Origin: Flabesymbios commensalis
Lineage: Eukaryota > Annelida > Polychaeta > Terebellida > Flabelligeridae
Assembly (NCBI GenBank): GCA_964017125.1
Contig: OZ024905.1
Location: 35,992,416-36,056,415, forward strand
Direction: 5' to 3'
DNA: 64,000 nucleotides
A program made the position numbers and the translations under genes. The stretch's first letter is position 1; each line of letters opens with the position of its first letter. This document shows, in pieces, positions 1 to 12,300 of this stretch. The notes under the pieces are model-generated. The model saw only the letters and a program-made list of their open reading frames with translations. It searched no databases and was not told the origin of the DNA.

Positions 1-108
1 TAAGGTAATTATCACTTTTGAAAAACGTTCTTGTCAACGCGAAAATATGCTAAAAATCACAAATGTCGTGAATAGCACTTAGTCCAGAAAACACGAGGTG
101 CTGACATC

Positions 109-193
109 TTAGTTTAATGTTGGCCCACCGTATGCGACGCTACCCAACATTAAACCAGGATTGGGTGAAGGCCCGGTATTTGCGGGTGACGTG
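109..193. repeat. Palindrome-family element, partial, abutting the Robo exon
   Basis: Truncated copy: TTAATGTTGGCCCACCGT, GCGACGCTACCCAACATTAA and ATTGGGTGAAGGCCCGG match one arm and the centre of the family. The other distal arm is missing. Confidence 0.7.
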
Positions 194-206
194 TTGCCTG
201 TATTAC
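109..206 (-). CDS. Possible alternative Robo C-terminus by read-through into a palindromic repeat
   Basis: If the donor at 206 is not used, the frame continues through NTGNTSPANTGPSPNPGL, then MLGSVAYGGPTLN to TAA. Most of this tail is the left half and centre of the CCCAGCAAACA palindrome family. It would replace the CC3 end with a repeat-derived tail of about 30 residues. Transcript evidence would be needed; intron retention or simple intronic sequence is equally possible. Confidence 0.35.
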
Positions 207-334
207 CTGCGGGTTCCTGGTCCATGTCACTATGTCCATCCATATCTGACTCACACGGGTAATCCTGGACTCCCTCCATCTCCTCTAACTCAGACTCTGT
301 AGCCAGCATACAATCCTCCTCATGTGGCTCATAT
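207..334 (-). CDS. robo: Robo exon: acidic cytoplasmic segment (last exon in window)
   Basis: Encodes YEPHEEDCMLATESELEEME, then GVQDYPCESDMDGHSDMDQEPA, an acidic stretch. Acceptor GTATTATGTTGTAG completes the arginine split from the 803 donor (AG+A). The frame meets a good donor CAG|GTAATA at 206, in phase 1, which would lead to exons beyond the window. If not spliced, it reads on to a TAA at 111-109 through repeat DNA. Confidence 0.8.
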
Positions 335-3300
335 CTACAACATAATACAACGTATATAATATATATATATATACAACTGATACAGCAAACAGTCACACCA
401 TACACTGATATCTTCTACTAGGTTAACTGTACGATTACAGTATGAATCATTGGATTCATTGGATTTACATATAATTGCCTGAATAGATAGAAAATGTAAA
501 AAAAGGAGCTGCTTCAAAATTACTCATTATGGCGGTTTATATGATAAGAAGAGAGGTTGTGTAGTTTATGATGGTGTCTCAAAATAGATACATATACAAA
601 TTTTAATGTTGACTGTAAGTGATATTTAGCCTATATAATCATCTTCTATAAAAACGACTTCCTCAAAAAAACGTTTTTAAATTAGTCATTTTGATCAATA
701 ATTTCCAACCATACGACAGAATTCCAGAATTCAGTATTTCAAATTGACTGTACTTTATTATGCATTATGTAGTAATCAGTGATAATGTTAGTCAGCTCCT
801 ACCTGCCGCACTCATTGACGAGGCTTGGCAGTGATGACTGGATACCTCTATCCATCATGGGATCATCTGGAGGTGCTGGAGATGGTGGTGTATGTGGTAA
901 CAGCATCCTCAGTGGTGGTACAGGGGCACCCTCAGTGTCACTGTAGTGCCTGATCAGTTCATTATCCCTGATAGGGACCAGCTTGTAGGCTCTAACAGGA
1001 GGAGTGGGTCCCCTCTCTGGCTCACTCATGGCGCGGGGGGAGTATGCTCGCGGGTCAGGAGCACGGCAGTCCCCACCTCCCTGCTGAGCACGAGGAGACA
1101 TAGTCCGGCAGCGACTACCGGGCGAGGTAGACCTATTATGTGGTACACCACCCCCGGTGAGATGGTGACCGTGAGGATCAGTATGGTGAAGGTGGTACGG
1201 GTGCTGGGCCTTCATACCACGCTGCTCGCTATCCGAGCTGACAGTTCTAGGATTAGCTCTATCCGGGTGGTGGTGGTGATGGTGGTAGTGGTGAGTTTGG
1301 GGGACACCTGCATGTGGTCTTCCGTGTCTGCCGTAAGGAGAAGGCGCGTGATTGAGTGTTGGTGAGTCTGGAGGAGTGCCGATGTCACTTGGAGGAGGTG
1401 GAGGATGCTCAGGTGGAGGTGGCAAGAACAGCACAGGCTGACCAGGTGATACACGCATATCTACATCCTCATCTGTAACAGAAATAAACAACATATTGTA
1501 CACATAGTAAAACAAGGTATGAGACAAGAACAGCACTGGCTGACCAGGTGATACACGCATATCTACATTCTCATCTGTAAACAACCAAACAACATATTGT
1601 ACACATAGTAAAACAACACATAATAGTCAACTAGGAAAGTCAATACAAGACGTTGAACCATTGTTGGTTTAAATGTCGCTGCCAGCATGGTAGACATTGG
1701 GCCATCATTAGTTCCACGACTTGTGGTTGCTGAGAATCTATGTTAGTATTGAAAACAATTCGTCCGTCCGGAGGCCCGGAGCCTATTAGGTTTGTTGCGC
1801 CTGTGTTTGTGTCATGTTGTGTCCTGTTGACATTTCTGGGAAACAATCCTTATGAAAAAGTCAAATGTAACGTTTTAGGTCGCTAGGTCAAATACTTGCG
1901 TGTTGGCAACGGTTTAAAAAATCCGTAGCATTTGGCATTAATGCGCCACCTGGTGAATGCCTTACACTCATAATGTTTAGTGATGCTGCGTCTAGCCCCA
2001 CCAGATGAGTGATACCGTTGCTTTGGGGGTTATTGTTTGATCCAGGTATTAGCAAAGAACTTAAAAGTACATTCGACCAAGGTGGGCTTGGAGACTATTT
2101 GTATGCTGTTGTTTAGCTCATCATGCTCTTGGGCAGTTTTCTCAAGTATGTTGAAGATGGTTGGAGGAATAAACGTTGAAGATATCTTTTAACTTGTCTC
2201 ATTGGTTCTTTCCTTAATTATATCATGGACATTTAGAATTCCGGACCACGAGGAAGACCAATACAGTAATGTTTACAAAATATTAGGCCGAGTTTTTGTC
2301 TAAAGCACGGAAAGAACCTAAACGCGGGCCCCGGGAAACTCCTGTTCTAGGTGAAATTATCATTGTACAAACGTCATGGTAGTTTTCATGTCTTATTGCT
2401 ATGACTATGTAGACATTGTTACCTGCGGTCATACTGCCACAATCACTGACAGGGCTCATTAATCCACGGTCACTACACTGTTCACATGTTGCCAAGGGAG
2501 GTAGGTCTGCAAATAATAAGAGGAACATGATGAGAACACCAAACACACTTTATGCACTAAAGTATTGGCAGAGCCATACATATTTGAAAAAAAAGATGTA
2601 TAATGTTCAGCACGTTCAGAGGACGTTAAATCCATGGTACAATAGTTAACCCTTGTCCTGCTGAATTGCTTCAATTGTATTTTTCGTCATTTGAAGCGGG
2701 GATTGCTAACGCAATTTCCAGCTCCAAATGACGAAAAATATTACTATTTATGAAAAATAGACATGTCTAAAATCAAAATATTGGATCAACTAAGCATCTA
2801 CAAAAAACTATTTTATCAAAATTAAGTGATATTTTTATCGGTCCACAACATCCTTAACTCCGTATATATCTGGGCATAGCAGGACAAGGGTTAAGATAGC
2901 GCTGTAAGCCTTAGGTGGTGCCAATAATCAACCTCTCTATAACATTTATAGATAACCTTGTAGCTGCTCGGAAGCAAAGTGATATTATTTGGAATAAAGG
3001 CTCACTTTTTTATTAACCCTTTTAGCCCTCACGATGCATTAAAGCATCATTTTAGATCCCTGAAAACAGACTCAATTTTCCTAAAACCAAGCATTTCAGA
3101 GCAAAAATTTACATGAAACTGGTTTGCCAATACATGGCAATTTTCTTTATTTTTTAAACCACATCCAATCATCTTCATCCACTACAAGTCGAGAATTGCG
3201 ACAGCAATTTGCGGCTTGTAGTGGATGAAGATGACAATGGGAAATTCAGGCATGAAAGGGTTAAGTTTCTAAAAATCATTATTATGATAAAGATACCACT

Positions 3301-6300
3301 GTAAAGCTGCAGTGGTATATCAGGTGTATTATTACCATGATTAGTATGATTGCTGCTGTCACTAGTATTGAGCTCGTGTTTAGCACAGCTATCAGATGAC
3401 CCTGATACTAAAGGATGAGTTGATCCTGGAGTCTGCTGAATGTAGTCCTCTGGTTTGATGGGCCTGAAGGCACTCTCTGCACTACGCTGTTGATTCAGTA
3501 GATTCTGCCCGTCTACCAGTGTGGTGGTGGCATAGGGTACGACTCCTCCTCGTGAGGAGGTGTAGAAAGTCTTCATAGGAGGAGGTGAAGTGACTGGCGT
3601 GTTGTACAGGTGTTCCTTCTCCTTATGTGTATTAGTCACGTCAGGTTGGTGCTGCATGGCCTCCACTGTAACCAAATACACTCAGCAATAATATACACCG
3701 AACAAATAGCCAGAAAACACTACACATTGACTCATTGCTGGGTAGATGTTGGACCAACATAGACCTAGCATTAGGATGATGTATTGTGTTTGTGGGGTTA
3801 ACACACAGTAATGATAGTACGTGTAACAACAAGCAACATGTCTTCCGATTAACAGTGCACACAAAATTAAACTCATAAATTAACAACTTTGAGACTCGAT
3901 AATGTTCAATTTTAGGCACTAAAATGGCCAGATTTTCTTCTGATAGTGATTGAGTTATTTGCTGACACAGTTACTGAAAAACCCACATGCCTGAGTTAAA
4001 TCGTGAACATATAACATACCGGTTACATTGAATATAATTATAACACAGACAAATCAAATGACAGACTGTTCTGCATGCTGATCGTTGAGCAGAATAGAAG
4101 TATACAGCTGAACTATTTTTTGGTTTGTCAAATAATTGAGAATAATTAAACAACAAAACAACAAATTAAAAGCGCGAATACATAATACCCACAAATCAAC
4201 TGAATAACTAAAGTGCTGTAACTATATAGTGATTTGGACAAAACATCTACAGTGAATGCATTAATTGTACATTGCAATGCAAGATACCTAGATAAACACA
4301 GTACAAACAAAAAACAGTTGTAGATATTATTATTATTATTTGCTTTATGCATTATATACATGATATGTAATATATTACTTTGAATGTTTTAATATTATTT
4401 GAAGCAACTAGTTAATTTCCGAATATCAGACAGATGCAAAGACGCAAATTGTGTTCTTGAAACTTTTATTTATACAGAAAAAGTCATGTTTAAATAATTA
4501 TTATTATCATTGTGAAAATAATTACATGAAAATTCGAGTCATTAGTGGCAAGCAACATACACTTCTAACTGAAAATAATCGTTAGGTTTGTGTGTATGTT
4601 GTATAATTGTTATAGGATATATCCATTTGTACGTTGTCAGCGCTCACGTATTGTAGCATGTACTCTCTTGTTAAGTAGTAACAGAATGACAGTATATGAT
4701 TAGCTTATTGAATCACGTTATATAGCATACGACCGTCTATGATGCCATACGGTAATATAGTACAATACTTAGTCATCATCACCGAGTTCATAAACAACAA
4801 CTTTAAAAATCAAAATCACATCATCACTAAAAGCATAAAACAGCCATGTATGGATAACTATAAATCGTTCGTAATATTATTGGCATGTGAAGTGAAACAA
4901 GTGTTAGTTGTTGTTGTTTTTTGTAAATATTTGGATCCTTCTGCAAATACGGATATGACCAGAGCACATCCTTTAACCCTTTAAGCCCTCACGATGCATT
5001 AAAGGATCATTTTACATCCCTGAGAAAAACTTAATTTTCCTACAACTAGGGGTTTTAGAATTCAAATTTCCAAGAAACTGGTTCACTAATACATGGTAAT
5101 TTTCCTGAAAGGGTTAACTTGTTACTAATAATGAGTATTTTTATGTACTATGTGTTTGATATTCTGCAGATTGTACAGATCGTGATTAATAATGTGATTG
5201 TGTAAGAAGACGGTGAGTAGGCTACTTAGTGGCTGTAAGATCACAGTTTTCTGATTGGCCGAGATTATTATCTTATCCAATCAGAATTTTGGTAATACGA
5301 AGCAGTGTTAAAATGCAGGGCAGCCTACATTTTATGAAAATCAGGTCACAAAGTCAACAGATTGCAAGAAAAGTGTATTGTTGCAAATGCCAATTAGAAA
5401 TAAAGCGTTGCCTTTTTATTCATTGCACCAATCCCTCAGAAAAGTGTATACGGAAGTTTCCCGAGATGTCAATACGACATAAGCCCTCCTAGAACCCATC
5501 TGTAGTGTATTTATTCTCATTTTCATCCACATTGAGATGTGAATTGCTGCTGCAATTCTCATCTCAATGTGGATGAAAAGTACCTGATTTGATAAGATTA
5601 CCGAGTATAATAATGGAAACACCATTTTGAATACATTATAAATTTCCAAATTTGCCATGCGGTGCATCAAGACGACGAGGGACTTAAAAGATTAAGAAAC
5701 CGTTTTTCTGTTGGACAAGAAAGTGTATCTAGCTAGATAGATGTTAAGAGGATTGTAGTTCAGATGTTAGAGATGAGTAGTATATATATCGATGAGCCTT
5801 ACGCTTGTCATATCGACATGACATCCGGCCACCGTATTGTAGGCTATGACCGTCCCCCTCACTGTGTGAGCCCGCATCCCCACAGCACGGGCGCATGCAG
5901 GCCTGGTCGTTAGGGCAACCATGGGAAGGCGTGCAGGACGAGCCGCTCTGCCCAGAGAGCAATGGTGTCATGTGTGGGTACCTTTAATAGCAACAAACAC
6001 AAAGCATCAACAGTCACAGCCCGCTCTAATATAGCCCAACGACAACGGCCAGATTCCACAGCCTATAATGATAACGGCGTCTACTGCCAAACAAAATGAA
6101 ATGGAATCCTCCCAAAAGCGTGATTGGGGTATAGCGATTATGCACAATTTCAGCAGCTGTGGAAAGTTGACCGGAGCGCATGCGGGCATTCACATAGCAT
6201 GCAAAACTTACCATGATTTGCTATGTCTTTCTGTAAATAATTAGGTGCATTCAGGGAGTTGAAGAGATGACCAATCCTGTGAACAGAGCGGGTCAGTCAG

Positions 6301-9300
6301 CAGGTTAATATACTGTTCATGCAACAGGGAAGAGAAGGTGGCAAGGAGGGGAGAGGTGGAGGGATGACGGACAAATAAAACTTACTAGGAAGGGAGAGGT
6401 GGAGAGACCAGAGAAATAGAAGACAATTATTCACCACGGAATGATGAGATGAAAACAAAAACATCTGATGATAGGGTTTAATTTCTTAAGCTTCTGAACG
6501 TAGGATATGTCTTCACCGGGTCGGCTTCTTTGCTTTACTGTTGTTTGTGTATTCTGCAAAGGTTTTCTATATTTTAGTCTGTGGTAGTCCAGTCTTAGTG
6601 TAGGCAAGGAATCTATAGGGATAGATTCGTTGGTGTAGGCCTAGGTCTATAGCGGATGCCTCAGCCATGACAGAAGTGTAGAAATAACATCATATTCTTG
6701 ATGCAGAATGTATTATTACCGATATCAAATTGTTTGGAAATATCAAGGATATAAAAGACATCAAGGATATAAAGTCCATAAGATTCCTTGTTGACATCTG
6801 AGATGAAATATAGGATTTGTGGCTCCTGCAATCTTTCTATTTGTGGTATAAATCACTAAACAGGCAATGATTTTCTGCAGTGTATTGAAAGTTATCTTTT
6901 GAAAAATAGCATAGGCCTACTATTACTTAAAATTATATGTGGTTAAAACAGACCGTCCTCTAAATTATGGAACATCATATTCATTTTGTAGGTGAGTGGG
7001 CAAGCAAATATTGCTTTCTGCACATGGAAGTATGAAATCGGGACTATGCCCTACTCTTATCAGACAACATCATAGACAGCACCATACACCTGTACACAGC
7101 ACTGAACAATACAGATTATCCCCGAGACGTCAACACCAAGGTAATGTTGTCATACAGCTAACAGTAGAGTTTACTAAATCAATTAGGAGTCAAGAGGAGA
7201 GGCGTTCATGTACATCACAAAAAAATACAAAGGACACAGTTGCCATACCAAAGAAATACCACAACCAAAGTATTGTAAACAGAGCAAGGAGGTTATGTAA
7301 TAGAAGATAAGCATGGGTTTAATAGGGATATAACATAGAAAGACCAGCATTTCATGTATTACAGTGAATTATTACTTAATGTGTTATTTACATATTTATC
7401 AAATAAATCAACAACGAATTCATATTACATATTTAAGTTGTCAACAGTCGTTTACATTTTACAAATATTCTAAATATATTCGTATTATATTATATTGTAA
7501 AAGCTAAATTAGTTATAATATTGAATAAGTCAGTTACAATATAATCTGTCAAACGTTTTATATTAACATACCTATTTTGGTCATCAGGTTTTCTGACGGG
7601 CACTGAAAAAAAAGAAAACACTTTGACGAAATGCCACTAAAATACAAACACAATATTTTTTCAGCTATGTTTTAAGATAATATCTACAGTAAAACACAAC
7701 AAGGGTGTACATACCGTTAACACATCCGTTGCTTCGCAGCTTTTTCTTTGCTTTTCGTCGGCGATAGATACAGATGCTAAAGGCACACAGTGCAAACCAT
7801 AGAGTGCCACCAATAGTGCCGATCAACGTGGCGATAAACCAGGCTTCTTTAATCACACTGTGCATAAACCCTTTAGGACCTTTCTGACCTGTACCAACAA
7901 AAACGACACAAATGTACAGATAATACTGGGATGATTCAGGACATCTATGTCTCATATGCTGAATAACACTGGTAAACATAGACATAAACATTATAATAGG
8001 TTTACCAGACGAAAACTGATCAGCTATTACTCCGAGAAAAAGAAACACTAGAAATCTACGTAGAGCCTACAGTGGTCATCAATTGTCGCTTCTGTCCCTG
8101 GTCTGAAATCTTAGGGGTCATTATAAAAGGTAATCACTAATACAGAATTTTCATCCATGGCCATAATATTACCGGTATACAGAAAGCACCCTAAAGTTGA
8201 CTCAAGCTTGAAACCACATTTCCTCATCTTCACGTGTCAAATCGTATGCTGTGGTATCAGCTCTAGATTTGCTAAAACACTGTAGGTACACGACATTGAC
8301 ACAACGCTGATTTACAGTAGGGCCAGCGTCGCAGGCCCAACTGGCGTTGTGTCAATGTGTTGTGTCTGCTGCGAAGATGCATTCCTCAACGTTCTGTGTT
8401 TTCCGTATCCAAGCATACCTGCATAATACACAGTTAGGCTATACGGAAATGATTGCACACACTCTATGCACACATCACTATTCTTTTAGAATTGACATGC
8501 ACATGTCCCTTCAGCTTACCTATTGTTAAAGGCTCGGATTTGGTGCCGACACCCATGATGTTGAAGGCGGCTATCTCTATACGGTAGTTCATGGCGGGTA
8601 CCAGGTGCTCTATCACCTTCTGTGTCGTGTTAGACGGCACTTCTACCTCCCGATTAAATCGGGTCTCATTTCCGGATAAAAATATCTGAAACGTCAACAA
8701 AACTCAGGTCAATCAGATGCAAGTAGAGGCCTAGTTACAATAACAATTCACATAATAATCAATGTGACAATCAATGAGTATAGCCATGTTGATGTGAATA
8801 TAAATGAACAAGTTGAATGTGTATGCCGTCTGATAATTACATTAATGGTCATGGTAATATTATCCCAAAATAGAGAACATGTAGAAGTTGACAGTTGTAG
8901 GGGATATAGGCCTAACGTTTTTGCATTTGTCCTGTTGAATTGTGTATTTTGTTTTCGTCATTTGAAGCTGGAACTGCTGACGCAATTTCCAGCTTCAAAT
9001 GGCGAAAAATATTTCTATGTATAAAAATTGGACATCTCGAAAATTGAATGATTTGAAGACCTGAGATTCCACCTTTAACTATTTTATCAATTGCAGTGAT
9101 TAAGATTTGGGTTAAAACATGATTGCCATCGCCTGTATATGGACGTAGCCCCACACGGGTTCATGTGTATGTTTGTGTACGCACCCTGTATCCTTTGAGT
9201 GGCCCATTGTGATGTTCTCGGGGAGGAGGTGTCCAGCTGAGTCTGAGTACAGTCTTACTCATCATATCTACATCTATGTTCTCAGGACCAGCAGACGGCT

Positions 9301-12300
9301 CTACAACAACACAAGAAAAATGAATGTCAGATCATCTCCTATAGTACCAGGAATGGTAAGCTGCCGCTAGTGGTGATAGGGTCCCATCCTGACAGTGCCC
9401 ACGTATGTCATCGACCACTAACCAGGTTCTTCCTTATCTCTTCCCGCCGAACACAATGCGGTGATTCGATTTGGAGCAACATCAAACCAACATTGGTTTA
9501 GTGTCTTGTTTTTGCCGGGTTAAGTGATTGCTATGAAATGTGACATGAATGGCAGCCTTGGCGATGGTAGATAACAGGCCCTCAACCAATTATCCGTTAA
9601 GTTATGTTAATTATTTAAATTTTCACCCACCTAAAGTCGTGCCTCGTCAAGTCGGTAAAAATACTCACATTTGTGTAATTTGAGTGAAAACATTTACAAA
9701 TCTTTATGTCTAAATTACAAATCTTTATGTCTAAACAAACATTTCATTCCCAATGACAGCGATTTAACATGCTAATAAAACAGATTAAAAACGTCTACAG
9801 TGATGTTTGGCAATTAAAGGGTGATGAACATATATTTTGGGGTACATGATGATTACTTACTGGCCATGCGGGTAAGTGCACGTTTGGTGTTGCTCTCCTG
9901 GCCTTCCACTGTCAGGTAGAAGGGCTGTACACGTATCTCATACCAGGTGTACTTCCTCAGGTTTCTCAGCATGTACATGTTCACTTGGTTACTGGTGACC
10001 GTCTCTATGGTGAACTCTATGTGATGATGATGATGTGAGTGCTGATGATTTGCGTGACTGCTCTGTGTCTTTGCATCTGGTACCACGCGGTACTTAATGT
10101 GAAAACCCTCAATAAAATCGTGAGATTTCAACACCTGTCAAAGAAAACAATACATTACAAAGTTTATAGAGCAGCTGAATTATAATGTAAGATAGTGTAT
10201 AAACCTAAATACTACAGTACAACTTGTACAGGTTTGATAATGTGAAATGTAGATATTACAACGATGTAACTCAGTATGTTACGTATTCATGTAATTATAT
10301 ACACGAGAAAAAAACAAAATAAAGTATAGTCACTATAATTCAACATCGATGATGGAATTAAATCAACTCGTTCTGCGTATTTAACTATCTAGACAGGATC
10401 AATAAAGCAGACATTTGCGGGCATAGGTAACTTGACTGATGATCTCTCACCTCCCAGTTGATCTTGATGTCTGTAGAGCTGAACACCTCCGGATCCTTCA
10501 TCTCTACTACTTTCCCTGTTAGTTTTTCAGAGACTAGTCCTATATCCAGTGGTGGTAGAGTAGGTCTGATACCATTACCTCCAGTAGTACGTATTGGTGC
10601 CGTCACAGGGCTAGGCTGACTCAGACCATGTGAGTTCTGAGCTCGAACCAGGAACATGTAGGCTGTGTCAGGTCTAAGGCCGCGTACTATAGTCTGCTGA
10701 CTCACTATACCGTCACCAGCAACAACCCAACCCTGAGAGAGACAAGCACAAAACATCTAGCACCAAAACCACTAAGTCCAAGCTGTATCATTAATGTAAA
10801 ATAGGCCTACAATATGACGGTATAATATGTCATAGTTTATTAAAACAGATAAAAAATGACAAATTATAGGAGAATCGTTTGCAATCCGATTATCAAGCAA
10901 TTAAAATGCTTCTTTTTAAGCGTGTGTTCAATCAGAATTATTTAAATATACTTGGCCCCCGATTTGACACAAAGAAAATTTTAGAATGACAACTATTTGA
11001 TTATAAGTTACCTCTCGTGTTTCGTGGCTGAAGTACTCCACGACATAAGCATGTACAGGAGAGGTGCCGTGGTTGGGGTTAGCTTTCCATTCTAGCCTCA
11101 TGCTCGTATCACGTACATCCTTTATGGCGGGTCTAGATGGAGGACCAGGGAATGTAGAAGGCTCTGGTGTACGGTGAAATATCACAGTCTGGTCCTTATC
11201 AGCTATAAAACACACAGAAAAAACAACATAAGCACACAGTACGAAATACATTTAGGCCTACACGTGTCGTCATACTTGTAATAAATATTTATGTTATCAA
11301 GATTGCAATAAATATATGGACATGTCTTCGCCTAAAAATTGAAGGGGATTCAATGATATATTCGTTTCAGAATGAAGATATAGCTATAGGGAAGAACTAC
11401 TACAGCATACATCATGATATTATACTGTAATATGCCGGTGATGGTTACGTACTCTCTCCTGTCTCACTCACATCATTAATCAATATACTACATGTATGTA
11501 TTATGCCGGGGACGGCTACTTACACTCTATTGTGAGGTAGGCACTCCACGTCGTCTCCCCTGTCTCACTCACAGCTTTACATGTGTACCGCCCTGTGTCT
11601 TGTTTCCTCAGATCTGACAAATAAACCAACGCATCCGTAAGTTATATATTATTATTATTCAAATCTAATTTATACTAACTACTTTACATGTAATAAATCA
11701 AAGATAAGGTTTCCCAGAACATTTATTTAGAATCTAGTTATCCAACTAAAATTGTTTAGTTGAAATAGTGTCAATACTTTCAGTATCCAATATTTCTTAT
11801 TCAGCAGATAAACGGATATTATTTAGTACACAGTATATCTGTATTAAATTAATCAACTTACCAGATATTTGTAGCATTCCGGAGTCCAGTACGGTCATAC
11901 GTGCGTCATTAGGGCTGATGTTACGTCCGTTACGCAGCCATCGTATGGCGGGAGCGGGATTGCCATCACAAGTGCAGTGTAACATTGCTACACTGTTAAC
12001 AGGCAGGGTTTGATTCTGTGGTCCCTGGTGTATAATAGGAGGTGGACGAGGATCCACATCTAAAAAACACATAGTCAACGTTTTTGTTTTATTATTCTCC
12101 ACTCACACCCAAATAAAAATCAACAAAATCAGTTATTATTACTATTATACGTTAGCATTTCTTAAAACTAGTCCTGCTACACCTGTGTGCATGGTGTATA
12201 TATATATATACTAGTATAAATAATTTACAGCAAATTTGAAAACAAATAAAATGCCACGGAAAATGATCCATTTGATTTATCCAGCAAACACAATACATCA

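Larger units (their letters stand above)
3666..6211 (-). other. Robo intron, 2.5 kb
   Basis: Contains a decayed palindrome half at about 3722-3797 (TGTATTGTGTTTGTGGGG), a MITE at 4973-5117, a diverged foldback at 5238-5299 and a hairpin at 5518-5579. 3800-4970 is very AT-rich and otherwise empty. The direct splice 6212 to 3665 is in frame, so no exon is required here. Confidence 0.7.

Noticed and set aside
5744-5976. Cysteine-rich minus-strand open frame (SGSSCTPSHGCPNDQACM...) with AAAG acceptor-like and GTAAGG donor-like ends, considered as a Robo cytoplasmic exon
   Set aside because: Its open frame needs phase 2 on entry, but the 6212 exon leaves phase 1; in phase 1 it stops after four codons. 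The acceptor lacks a pyrimidine tract, and 6212 joins directly to 3665 in frame.
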